49,510 nucleotides of DNA from an uncultured Bacteroidota bacterium (GTDB lineage Bacteria; Bacteroidota; Bacteroidia; Bacteroidales; Bacteroidaceae): positions 1 to 49,510 of the forward strand of contig CAMVLL010000007.1 of the NCBI GenBank assembly GCA_947168315.1, read 5' to 3'. Every line of letters begins with the position of its first letter. The first letter of the stretch is position 1. The position numbers and the translations under genes are program-made. Shown here piece by piece: positions 27,445 through 36,820 of the stretch. The notes beneath the pieces are model-generated. The model was given only the letters and a program-made list of their open reading frames with translations, had not been told where the DNA came from and did no database searches.

Positions 27445-29400
27445 TTAAAGTTGATTTAAAAATTCTTCTAATTCCATGGAATATTGTTCCCAGGCCGCCT
27501 CCGTTTCCGCCACCTGGTCCTTTAATTCTTGATAATGTACATATAGAGTCGGATTGGTTGCCCCTTCAATTGTCGACAACTGATCCTCCACATCTTTGAT
27601 TTGTTGCTCAAGGTGCTCAATTTTCTCTTCACATTCTGTGATTTGACGTTCCAACTTCCGTTGTTTACGATTTTGTTCTTTTTGAGCCTGATAGTTAAGT
27701 TTCCCTTCACTAACTACCTCCACCTTTTCTTCTGGCTCAATTTGATAGGTTGATAGGCCATAAGGTGAGGTTGATTGCAACTGATTCAGGTTATCCAACT
27801 GTTTTTTCTGGAGGAACTCATAAATACCACAAAGATGTTCTTTAACTCTTCCTCCACCAAATTCATACACCTTGGTGACGATACCATCCAAAAAGTCACG
27901 ATCGTGTGAAACGAGAATGACTGTTCCGTCGAATGCACTTAATGCTTCCTTAAGAACATCTTTTGATCGCATGTCCAAATGATTCGTAGGTTCGTCAAGA
28001 ATTAAAAAGTTGACAGGTTCCAACAAAAGTTTAATCATAGCCAATCGACTACGTTCACCACCCGATAGTACTTTCACTTTTTTGTCGGAAGCTTCTCCAC
28101 CAAACATAAAGGCACCTAAGATATCACGGATGCGTGTTCGAATCTCGCCCTTGGCTACATAGTCAATAGTGTCGAATACGGTCTTTTCCTCATCCAGCAA
28201 CTGAGCTTGGTTTTGTGCAAAATAGCCAATCTGCACCTGATGTCCAACTGTCAGTTTGCCATCAAAAGGTATCTGATTCATGATACACTTGACTAAGGTT
28301 GACTTTCCTTCACCATTTTTCCCGACAAAAGCGACTTTCTCACCACGTTTAATAGTTAAGTTCACATCGTGAAAGACGACATGTTCACCATAAGCTTTCT
28401 TCACTCCCTCACATATCAGCGGATAATCTCCGGAACGAACAGAAGGTGGAAACTTCAAATGAATTTCTGAACGGTCTTCTTCATCAATCTCAATTGGGAC
28501 AATCTTTTCCAACATCTTGATTCTACTCTGTACTTGTACAGCCTTTGTCGGTTTATATCGGAACCGTTCTATGAAATCCTTTGTCTCCTGAATCTCCTTT
28601 TGTTGATTTTCATACGCTCTGATCTGTTGCTCTCGACGTTCTTTCCTCAACTTTACGAACTCATCGTACGATACTTTATAATCGTATATCCTTCCACAGG
28701 ATATTTCAATGGTACGATTTGTCACATTATTGATAAAGGCACGGTCATGGCTCACCAACATCACTGCCCCAGTGTAGTTTTTCAAAAAATTCTCCAACCA
28801 CTGAATACTTTCAATATCCAGATGATTGGTAGGCTCATCAAGTAAAAGGACATCAGGATGCCTTAACAAAATTTTTGCAAGCTCGATACGCATTCTCCAA
28901 CCGCCGGAAAATTCGGATGTAGGACGATTAAAATCGGAACGTTCAAAACCAAGACCGATTAAAGTCCTCTCCATGGCTGCCTGATAGTTATCTCCACCGA
29001 TCATGCGATAACGCTCAGTCTCCATGGTAAAACGGTCTATTAGTTTATGGTATTCTTCCGACTCATAGTCGGTTCGTTGTGCCAATTCGTTGTTAAGTTG
29101 ATCTAAATGCTGTTGGAACTCGGTGATATGACTGAAGGCTTGTTTTGTTTCTTCCAATACCGTATATTCATCCGTCAGATTCATGACCTGAGGAAGATAG
29201 CCGATGGATGTTTCTTTCGGTATACTCACAGTGCCATCTGTAGCATGTTGCAAGCCAGCTATTATCTTAAGCATAGTTGACTTCCCTGCTCCGTTTTTAC
29301 CAACCAAGGCAACTCTGTCACGGTCGTTCAGAACATACGAGACATCTTGAAAGAGCGGTTTGACACCAAATTCAACCTTTAACTTATCTACCGATATCAT
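27445..29400 (-). CDS. ABC-F family ATPase
   Basis: A 651-residue soluble protein with two ATP-binding cassettes and no membrane segments. Walker A motifs GKNGAGKST (near the N-terminus) and GKNGEGKST (second half), signature sequences FSGGWRMR and LSGGERSR, and two LLDEPTNHLD/LILDEPTNHLD Walker B motifs are intact. A charged inter-domain linker and a C-terminal coiled coil (KQRKLERQITECEEKIEHLEQ region) resemble Uup/EttA-type translation factors that act on the ribosome. The start at 29400 (MISVDK) is chosen because a promoter -7 box covers the upstream ATG at 29424. Confidence 0.93.
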   Translation of the reverse strand: MISVDKLKVEFGVKPLFQDVSYVLNDRDRVALVGKNGAGKSTMLKIIAGLQHATDGTVSIPKETSIGYLPQVMNLTDEYTVLEETKQAFSHITEFQQHLDQLNNELAQRTDYESEEYHKLIDRFTMETERYRMIGGDNYQAAMERTLIGLGFERSDFNRPTSEFSGGWRMRIELAKILLRHPDVLLLDEPTNHLDIESIQWLENFLKNYTGAVMLVSHDRAFINNVTNRTIEISCGRIYDYKVSYDEFVKLRKERREQQIRAYENQQKEIQETKDFIERFRYKPTKAVQVQSRIKMLEKIVPIEIDEEDRSEIHLKFPPSVRSGDYPLICEGVKKAYGEHVVFHDVNLTIKRGEKVAFVGKNGEGKSTLVKCIMNQIPFDGKLTVGHQVQIGYFAQNQAQLLDEEKTVFDTIDYVAKGEIRTRIRDILGAFMFGGEASDKKVKVLSGGERSRLAMIKLLLEPVNFLILDEPTNHLDMRSKDVLKEALSAFDGTVILVSHDRDFLDGIVTKVYEFGGGRVKEHLCGIYEFLQKKQLDNLNQLQSTSPYGLSTYQIEPEEKVEVVSEGKLNYQAQKEQNRKQRKLERQITECEEKIEHLEQQIKDVEDQLSTIEGATNPTLYVHYQELKDQVAETEAAWEQYSMELEEFLNQL

Positions 29401-29421
29401 TATCACATATTTATCGACCTG

Positions 29422-29429
29422 CAAAGGTA
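29422..29429 (-). promoter_or_regulatory. -7 box of the ABC-F/M13 operon
   Basis: Minus strand reads TACCTTTG, an exact TAnnTTTG match. It overlaps a possible ATG at 29424, so translation must begin downstream, at 29400. A -33 element at normal spacing is not evident. Confidence 0.6.
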
Positions 29430-29593
29430 CAATATTTTCATAGAAAACATTATTATTTTATTAGATTTCTCAATTTGAGCAAGATAGAATTCTTATCACA
29501 AGTTAAGAAAAGACTCAAAGAGTCCATCAAATTGTTAATAAATCGTTGGATTTTATAAAGTATATTATAGTTTTAGGTAGAAAAAAAGATTTT

Positions 29594-29624
29594 CTTGTCA
29601 ATTCAAAAAATAGTCGTACCTTTG
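29594..29624 (+). promoter_or_regulatory. Promoter of the Nudix gene and its leader
   Basis: CTTG at 29594-29597, a 19-bp spacer, then TACCTTTG at 29617-29624, an exact -7 match. Predicted start of transcription near 29630, about 90 bases before the Nudix ATG. Confidence 0.7.
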
Positions 29625-29694
29625 TACTGTGTTTTTCATAGTATTAGATTTAAGGTTTACAAAGATTGGCTGTCTGGGAAGATAGCCTTTTTTT
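29625..29694 (+). ncRNA. Candidate attenuator leader or small RNA upstream of the Nudix gene
   Basis: Immediately after the promoter are a 5' hairpin (TACTGTG, five-base loop, CATAGTA; 29625-29643, with one G-T pair), a 24-base unpaired linker, and a terminator-like hairpin (GGCTGTCT / AGATAGCC with a GGGA loop, 29668-29687) followed by seven T (29688-29694). The compact promoter-hairpin-linker-terminator layout of about 65-70 bases is what a small RNA or a transcription attenuator looks like. The linker seems similar to leaders I recall recurring in Bacteroides genomes, which I cannot verify here. Confidence 0.55.
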
Positions 29695-29721
29695 ATATAC
29701 CTACCTAAAAGTCATAGACGT

Positions 29722-30222
29722 ATGAATCAAGATAATCTAGAAGAGATGTTTCCACTAGTTGATGAAGAAGGCAACATTGTCGGTGCTGCAACAAGAAAAG
29801 AATGTCATGATGGCAGTAAGAAACTTCATCCTGTTGTTCATTTACACGTTTTCAATAGTAAGGGAGAGTTATATCTACAAAAACGTCCGGTATGGAAGGA
29901 TATTCAGCCTGGTAAATGGGATACCTCAGTCGGCGGACATATCGATTTAGGTGAGAATGTTGAGATGGCACTTAAAAGAGAAGTACGCGAAGAATTAGGC
30001 ATCACCGACTTCACCCCCGAGACATTAATCCATTATATCTTTGAATCGGCTCGTGAAAAGGAATTAGTTTTTGCGCATAAGACCGTTTACGATGGACCAA
30101 TCCACCCATCCGACGAGCTTGATGGCGGTCGTTTCTGGTCAATTAAAGAGATTAAGGATTCATTAGGTAAAGATATCTTTACCCCAAACTTTGAAAGCGA
30201 ATTCAAACGGCTAGGATTTTAA
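29722..30222 (+). CDS. Nudix hydrolase (isopentenyl-diphosphate isomerase-like subgroup)
   Basis: A 166-residue cytoplasmic Nudix protein. The full Nudix box GHIDLGENVEMALKREVREEL-G is at residues 72-93, with all the acidic residues for metal binding. The preceding DTSVGGH and LYLQKRP segments fit the IDI/YfcD-like subgroup. The substrate, a nucleoside-diphosphate derivative or similar, is not known. It sits downstream of a terminator-like hairpin, so expression may depend on readthrough. Its 3' end overlaps a convergent membrane-protein gene by 12 bp. Confidence 0.88.
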   Translation: MNQDNLEEMFPLVDEEGNIVGAATRKECHDGSKKLHPVVHLHVFNSKGELYLQKRPVWKDIQPGKWDTSVGGHIDLGENVEMALKREVREELGITDFTPETLIHYIFESAREKELVFAHKTVYDGPIHPSDELDGGRFWSIKEIKDSLGKDIFTPNFESEFKRLGF

Positions 30223-30696
30223 GTGTTTCGGATCGATATAATCAAAATAATAGATTGGTCCTTTACTCCCGTCCTTCATTATTTCCTTATATAATATCAA
30301 ATCGTTGACATGATAACGCCCGAATCTATCTTTCTCGATTTGCAACCCACTTTTAAAACGTGTCAATTGATGATACTTCATATAATCATCATAAGGTATT
30401 TCAGGATCTAGCTCTGAATAACTTAAACGTGTTAATATTAATGCTCTGTTTTCTTTGTATTTTTCCTCGAACTCTCTCACAAAAGACAATTCTTCCTCAT
30501 GTTCTTTCTCATAAATCGGTTTATATGCCAGAAGTCTTTTCATCGCCTTCTTGTATTTAATATGGTCAACAATGAAGTAAGCAGCAATATAGACGATAAT
30601 AGTAAGTACGAAAATAGGCCAATACTCACCACATACATAAAGCATAATCAATATGCCGACGAATCCCCAATGTAAATATGCTATAAATTTTATCAT
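30211..30696 (-). CDS. Hypothetical membrane protein
   Basis: A 161-residue protein that I do not recognise. Residues about 5-45 contain two hydrophobic membrane segments (WGFVGILIMLYVCGEYWPIFVLTI region), followed by a charged, Glu/Lys-rich soluble domain with a coiled-coil tendency (YEKEHEEELSFVREFEEKY) and a C-terminal part (YDDYMKYHQLTRFKSGLQIEKDRFGRY) that may be a small beta domain. It is 15 bp downstream of the small membrane protein gene and part of the WYL-regulator unit, so it may be regulated by that protein. Confidence 0.7.
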   Translation of the reverse strand: MIKFIAYLHWGFVGILIMLYVCGEYWPIFVLTIIVYIAAYFIVDHIKYKKAMKRLLAYKPIYEKEHEEELSFVREFEEKYKENRALILTRLSYSELDPEIPYDDYMKYHQLTRFKSGLQIEKDRFGRYHVNDLILYKEIMKDGSKGPIYYFDYIDPKHLKS

Positions 30697-30711
30697 AACA
30701 ATACCTTTTAT

Positions 30712-30972
30712 TTATACAATCCCTGCTTTCTTGCAATCCAATAAAGCGACAATAAACCAACCAAGTGTCAGTAAAGAGAAGAATACATTTCCGTAGGAGA
30801 AAACAAGAACAGTAAAAGCGATAACTGCATGTGTAACCTTCAACACCTTTGAAGGACTTATTTCCTCATCCATATAACGGGAGAATAAGTGAGTGTATGC
30901 TTCAACAAGTGTTGAAACACGCATTCTGATACACTGTGACAATGATAAACTGAGTGATAAAACCTTTTTCAT
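30712..30972 (-). CDS. Small membrane protein
   Basis: An 86-residue protein with a Ser/Leu-alternating N-terminus (MKKVLSLSLSLSQ) and two hydrophobic segments (about residues 48-65 and 66-79) connected by a short turn, ending in Lys-Lys. No family is recognised. It is preceded by a 57-bp gap after the WYL regulator gene that contains a 10-bp inverted repeat overlapping the promoter position. It lies 15 bp before the hypothetical membrane protein gene. Confidence 0.6.
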   Translation of the reverse strand: MKKVLSLSLSLSQCIRMRVSTLVEAYTHLFSRYMDEEISPSKVLKVTHAVIAFTVLVFSYGNVFFSLLTLGWFIVALLDCKKAGIV

Positions 30973-30974
30973 AA

Positions 30975-31009
30975 CTGTTTCTTTTTATTATTCTGATGCA
31001 AAGAAACAG
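30975..31009. repeat. 10-bp inverted repeat, candidate operator
   Basis: CTGTTTCTTT (30975-30984) and its exact complement AAAGAAACAG (31000-31009), 15 bp apart, sit just upstream of the small membrane protein gene and downstream of the WYL regulator gene. The position overlaps the expected promoter (minus-strand TTTCTTTG resembles TAnnTTTG). It could be an operator or a weak stem-loop. Confidence 0.5.
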
Positions 31010-31029
31010 CCCATTTTTGACAGACTACG

Positions 31030-31938
31030 TCAAAGTTTTATTTTTTCACTCATATTTTTTATTTTTTCTTGAAGATAAGCGAGAAAGTCGGGTGAATCAA
31101 TTACTTCTATCTCCTCAAATAGGCCGAGGACGAACCTTCCAACACCTACATATTGGCATACATCTGTTTGAAAAATCCAATGATCAGCATCCTCTTGCTG
31201 CAAATATTTTTCTGCTAAGGGGAATTCCTCACGCAAAAGGTTCGCTGCCATCAACGACAGACGAAGTTTCACGGGCATCCGTTGACCGCTACTGAAATGA
31301 AAGACATCCGTAAAACCTTGTTTATGTTCACTTTCGTGTTCCCAAGGAGTGGTTTGTATTTCAACACTACGAATACGAGATACCTTGAACTGTTTATTGA
31401 TACCGCTGGCTACTTCGTAGCACCACACCTCGTTATTATTTGTGGTAAAAGCAAAAGGCTCTACAAGTCGGTCGCTGACTGCATGACTATTTGAAGAACG
31501 GTAATCGCGGAAAAGCACTTGCCGTTTATCCTTAATACTCTCATAAATAAAGTGTACGTTATCCGCAATACCACTTCGAACAACGATTTCGGAAAGGATC
31601 TTATAATCGTACACCTTATAGAGTTTCTCTTTTAAGTTTGCCTTCATCGAAGTATTTCCATCCACACTCTCGATAGCTCGCTTCAGAATGTAAGCCTCTT
31701 CCTCAGTGAAATGTACCAAACTGGATATATCTTTAAAATAAGGTGAAGCCTTATCCAAGGAATAATATCCATTTGATTTCCGGACGATGAAGCCCGCCAT
31801 CTTGAAAGCTTCAATATAACGATACACATTACGAGTACTCATGTCCAGACGTCTTCCAAGTTCCTCCAATGTATATTTACGGTTTTGCGTCAAGAGCATC
31901 ATCAACCGCAACTGTCGCTCGAATTTATACAATTCCAT
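31030..31938 (-). CDS. WYL-domain transcriptional regulator
   Basis: A 302-residue regulator: N-terminal winged helix (YTLEELGRRLDMSTRNVYRYIEAF, in two runs, residues about 18-45), then a WYL-type ligand-binding domain (about 125-205, with VEPFAFTTNNNEVWCYE in place of the canonical WYL) and a C-terminal WCX-like extension. Such proteins bind small ligands or nucleic acids and control transcription, often of sugar or defence genes. It is 22 bp downstream of the GH43-like gene and upstream of two membrane-protein genes, so it may control this unit. Confidence 0.88.
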   Translation of the reverse strand: MELYKFERQLRLMMLLTQNRKYTLEELGRRLDMSTRNVYRYIEAFKMAGFIVRKSNGYYSLDKASPYFKDISSLVHFTEEEAYILKRAIESVDGNTSMKANLKEKLYKVYDYKILSEIVVRSGIADNVHFIYESIKDKRQVLFRDYRSSNSHAVSDRLVEPFAFTTNNNEVWCYEVASGINKQFKVSRIRSVEIQTTPWEHESEHKQGFTDVFHFSSGQRMPVKLRLSLMAANLLREEFPLAEKYLQQEDADHWIFQTDVCQYVGVGRFVLGLFEEIEVIDSPDFLAYLQEKIKNMSEKIKL

Positions 31939-31960
31939 AAGGTAGTCTATTCATTAATTA

Positions 31961-32953
31961 TTATTTCAGATAAGGAGTACCATTATCCCAGAACACTTCT
32001 ACATTCGAAAGAAGCCATGTCTTTCCCTTATCATTGTTTCCTTGATAGAACAAGATGGTACGTCCGTCTCGGTCGGTAAAGATTCCAGGATGTCCTGACT
32101 CGCTTTCGTTCCATTCGCCCGGCTGTCCGTTTCTGAGAAATGGTTCTTCTGACAGGCGTTTCCATACGATACCATCCTCACTCACAGCAACTCCAATCTG
32201 TTGAGGAGCATTATTATATGAGCCTGCATAAAACATATAGAGTTTGTCGCCCTGACGAGTGATTGAAGCACCTTCAATACATTTTCCTTCCCAAGGATAT
32301 ATCGGATAAAGAATAGAAGAGTCTGCAGCCAAAGTCCAGTCGTCACGATGAAAATCGCATCCTACCGGAGCTGTTGCGACACCTAACTTCTGTATCACGT
32401 ATTCAGGATCACGTGTCGCAAAATAAAGGAAATATTTTCCGTTAAACTCGAACACTTCTGCATCGATGGCACGTCCACAACTCCAGTCGCTTGGTTCCGG
32501 ATGGAAGATAGGATTAGTAGTATCCCGTACGAAGTTTATTCCATCTGTGGAATAAGCATGACAGATTGCGTCCTGACGGGCATTTCCATAAGTCTGATAG
32601 AATAAATGTATCGTATCGTTGCGAAGGAACGAGCCGGGAGCACACAATCCTTTTGCTTCATACGGAGCATCTGGAGCTGGCGTCATCTCTCCTATCTTGT
32701 TCCAATGAATCATATCCTTGCTTTCTGCAATACCAATGTTCCATCCTTCTTGTTTATCCCAGTTTTTTGGAGGTACGGAATAATACATCAGATAACGATC
32801 TTTGAAATGAACGACCGTCGGATCTTTAGCAAAAGGAACACCCACTCTGGTTGTGTCCTTATAAAACATGATTTCCTGAGCGGTTTGCACAGGATGTGAG
32901 CAGGAAAACGCAAAAATTCCAGCTATCAGATATAGCAGTAGACGTATTTTCAT
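31961..32953 (-). CDS. GH43-like five-bladed beta-propeller lipoprotein
   Basis: A 330-residue lipoprotein (MKIRLLLYLIAGIFAFSC). Repeated propeller blades are visible: KDPTVVHFKDRYLMYYS, LCAPGSFLRNDTIHLFYQTYG, IDAEVFEFNGKYFLYFATRD, and EGASITRQGDKLYMFYAGS. The early Asp, the internal DAEVF Asp and the CIEGAS Glu occupy positions expected for GH43-type catalytic residues. The activity could be arabinofuranosidase, xylosidase or galactosidase, and some propellers of this clan are GH117 or GH130, so the label is limited. The ATG at 32953 is the start because a -7 box overlaps the upstream ATG at 32977. Confidence 0.78.
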   Translation of the reverse strand: MKIRLLLYLIAGIFAFSCSHPVQTAQEIMFYKDTTRVGVPFAKDPTVVHFKDRYLMYYSVPPKNWDKQEGWNIGIAESKDMIHWNKIGEMTPAPDAPYEAKGLCAPGSFLRNDTIHLFYQTYGNARQDAICHAYSTDGINFVRDTTNPIFHPEPSDWSCGRAIDAEVFEFNGKYFLYFATRDPEYVIQKLGVATAPVGCDFHRDDWTLAADSSILYPIYPWEGKCIEGASITRQGDKLYMFYAGSYNNAPQQIGVAVSEDGIVWKRLSEEPFLRNGQPGEWNESESGHPGIFTDRDGRTILFYQGNNDKGKTWLLSNVEVFWDNGTPYLK

Positions 32954-32974
32954 GATTATCACATTTAAGTGAAA

Positions 32975-32982
32975 CAAAGATA
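32975..32982 (-). promoter_or_regulatory. -7 box of the GH43-like gene unit
   Basis: Minus strand reads TATCTTTG, exact to TAnnTTTG, 22 bp before the ATG at 32953. It overlaps the candidate upstream ATG at 32977, which decides the start. It sits against the groEL terminator hairpin. Confidence 0.6.
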
Positions 32983-32987
32983 ATAAA

Positions 32988-33023
32988 AAAAACTCCTCAC
33001 TGCTTTTGCAATGAGGAGTTTTT
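32988..33023 (-). terminator. Terminator after groEL
   Basis: Perfect 12-bp stem AAAAACTCCTCA / TGAGGAGTTTTT with a 12-base loop, just downstream of the groEL stop codon, ending in T-rich sequence on the minus strand. Confidence 0.85.
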
Positions 33024-33043
33024 AATGATATGTTTGGAAGAAA

Positions 33044-34977
<1,934 letters not shown>

Positions 34978-35036
34978 ATTACATTCTTTTTTATATTGTT
35001 ATTTTATTCTGTTCTTTTAAAAAACACATTCTTTTA

Positions 35037-35052
35037 AGCGAAAACTGTGCCA
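35037..35052 (-). promoter_or_regulatory. Sigma-54-like promoter candidate upstream of groES
   Basis: On the minus strand, TGGCAC-N5-TCGCT matches the -24/-12 sigma-54 consensus TGGCAC-N5-TTGC(A/T) with one mismatch (the GG and GC dinucleotides are at the right spacing). It ends about 60 bp upstream of the groES ATG. No CIRCE element and no clear TTTG/TAnnTTTG pair was seen. Confidence 0.3.
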
Positions 35053-35082
35053 AACCTTCCTCTTTCGAGAAATTATTTTCAT

Positions 35083-36444
35083 TTATTTTACGAGCTCCAA
35101 CAAACCTTCCATCGTAACAGTCTGCTGTTCTCCGGTTGTCATATTCTTGACTGACAGTTTGCCTTCGTTCATTTCGTTCTCACCTACCATTACGACGAAT
35201 GGAATATTCTTGTTATTGGCATACGTCATCTGTTTTTTCATCTTGGCAGCATCCGGATAAATCTCTGCTTTGATGCCACTCTCACGCAACTTCAACAAGA
35301 CTTGCAAGCAATAGGCTGCTTCTTTTTCTCCAAAATTTACGAAGAAGACCTGAGTGGCATTAACCGTATCTTTTGGATATAAGTCGAGTTGATTTAAAAC
35401 ATCGTATATTCGGTCGGCACCAAAGGAAATACCGACACCTGACACTCCTGGCATGCCAAACACGCCCGTCAAATTGTCATATCTTCCGCCACCACTGATA
35501 CTACCAATCTCAACATCCAAAGCTTTCACCTCGAAGATGGCTCCCGTATAATAGTTTAATCCTCGTGCTAAGGTAAGATCCAATTCAACCGTATTCTGAA
35601 TCTGCAAAGCAGAAACGGTGTTTAATATGAATTCTGTCTCTTCCACGCCCTTCAAACCTATTTCACTACCTGCCAGAATGTCCTTCAGTTGAGCCAACTT
35701 CTCACTATTCGAACCACTCAAAAGGATGATCGGCTGTAATTTCTCGATAGCTTCCTGCGGAATACCCTTTTCTGCCAATTCGGCATTTACATTTTCAAGT
35801 CCTATTTTATCGAGTTTATCAATGGCTACTGTGATGTCAACAATTCGTTCTGCCTCACCAATAATCTCAGCAATACCTGAAAGGATCTTTCGATTGTTGA
35901 TTTTGATGCAAACCCGTACGCCAAAACGACGGAAAACTCGGTCAATCATCTGAACCAAGTCGACTTCATTCAACAAGGAATCACTACCGACCACATCAGC
36001 ATCACACTGATAGAACTCACGATAACGACCTTTCTGCGGACGGTCGGCGCGCCATACCGGCTGAATTTGAAAACGTTTGAATGGGAAACTGAGTTCTTCA
36101 CGGTGCATCACGACATAACGTGCGAAAGGAACGGTCAAATCATAACGAAGGCCCTTCTCACATAACTTATTTCCAAGTTTTACATGGTCGCGTGTAGCCA
36201 ATTCCTCATCACTGATATGAGTAAAGCAGTCGCCCGAGTTCAACACCTTGAACAACAGTTTATCACCTTCCTCACCATACTTTCCCATCAACGTGGATAA
36301 GTTTTCCATGGAAGGTGTCTCAATCTGTTGGAATCCGAAAAGGTAGAACACTTCGCGGATAGTATCAAATATGTAATTACGTTTCGCCATCTCAACAGGC
36401 GAAAAATCTCTTGTTCCTTTTGGTATACCTGGTTTTGCAGCCAT
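35083..36444 (-). CDS. hisS: Histidyl-tRNA synthetase
   Basis: A 453-residue class-II aminoacyl-tRNA synthetase that charges tRNA-His. Motif 1 lies near the N-terminus after [11 protein letters not shown]; motif 2 is [13 protein letters not shown]; the histidine-specific ARGLNYYTG and motif 3 with GGGRYDNL and GISFGADRI follow; the C-terminal anticodon-binding domain ends the protein. Normal length. A candidate -7 box (TATCTTCG on the minus strand) lies at 36472-36479, 28 bp upstream. Confidence 0.98.
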   Translation of the reverse strand: MAAKPGIPKGTRDFSPVEMAKRNYIFDTIREVFYLFGFQQIETPSMENLSTLMGKYGEEGDKLLFKVLNSGDCFTHISDEELATRDHVKLGNKLCEKGLRYDLTVPFARYVVMHREELSFPFKRFQIQPVWRADRPQKGRYREFYQCDADVVGSDSLLNEVDLVQMIDRVFRRFGVRVCIKINNRKILSGIAEIIGEAERIVDITVAIDKLDKIGLENVNAELAEKGIPQEAIEKLQPIILLSGSNSEKLAQLKDILAGSEIGLKGVEETEFILNTVSALQIQNTVELDLTLARGLNYYTGAIFEVKALDVEIGSISGGGRYDNLTGVFGMPGVSGVGISFGADRIYDVLNQLDLYPKDTVNATQVFFVNFGEKEAAYCLQVLLKLRESGIKAEIYPDAAKMKKQMTYANNKNIPFVVMVGENEMNEGKLSVKNMTTGEQQTVTMEGLLELVK

Positions 36445-36611
36445 ATTCTTCTTTTTTTATATTTCGAATGGCGAAGATACGAACAAAAAATGAGACGGAG
36501 AGCAAAATAAATAAAAAACACTCAACATAAACGTTTTTTATATTTTACATCCATTGTTATTTCCGACTTTCATCCAACCAACTGAAATGAATTTATAAGA
36601 TATACTCCAAT

Positions 36612-36711
36612 AATTAAGCTTGTCACATTGGTGACAAAGGCTTTCCACATTGGTGACAAAGGCTTGTCACATTAGTGACAAGAGCTTTCCACACAGGTGA
36701 CAAGCTTAATT
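36612..36711. repeat. Four-copy 22-bp-period repeat array inside a 15-bp inverted repeat
   Basis: Four copies of a 22-bp unit are placed head to tail: GTGACAA falls at 36631, 36653, 36675 and 36697, exactly 22 bp apart. Units 1 and 3 carry TTGTCAC (36620, 36664) and hence a 7-bp dyad TTGTCAC-N4-GTGACAA; units 2 and 4 have TTTCCAC instead, so there is also a 44-bp alternation. The whole array is bounded by a perfect 15-bp inverted repeat AATTAAGCTTGTCAC (36612-36626) / GTGACAAGCTTAATT (36697-36711). It occupies the 376-bp gap between divergent hisS and the GH3 gene, about 70 bp upstream of the candidate GH3 -7 box. No unique spacers exist, so it is not CRISPR. Confidence 0.9.
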
Positions 36712-36778
36712 TATCGAACATATTCATATTATATATAAGAAATAAGGTACTTGCTGCCGTTTTTTCTAATAAAATTAC

Positions 36779-36786
36779 TAACTTAG
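36779..36786 (+). promoter_or_regulatory. Candidate -7 box of the GH3-flavodoxin-CotH operon
   Basis: TAACTTAG, one mismatch to TAnnTTTG, 35 bp upstream of the ATG at 36821. Identical to the octamer before the GH106 gene (17306). No clear -33 TTTG; an activator may be needed, and the 22-bp repeat array lies just upstream. Confidence 0.4.
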
Positions 36787-36820
36787 ACGCCAAATATTAC
36801 CTATCATTCAACAATTGTAT

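Noticed and set aside
29401-29424. Upstream ATG for the ABC-F gene
   Set aside because: An exact TACCTTTG promoter box overlaps it; family proteins begin at MISVDK.
36612-36711. Possible CRISPR array
   Set aside because: The 22-bp units are directly adjacent and have no unique spacers; no cas genes are present.
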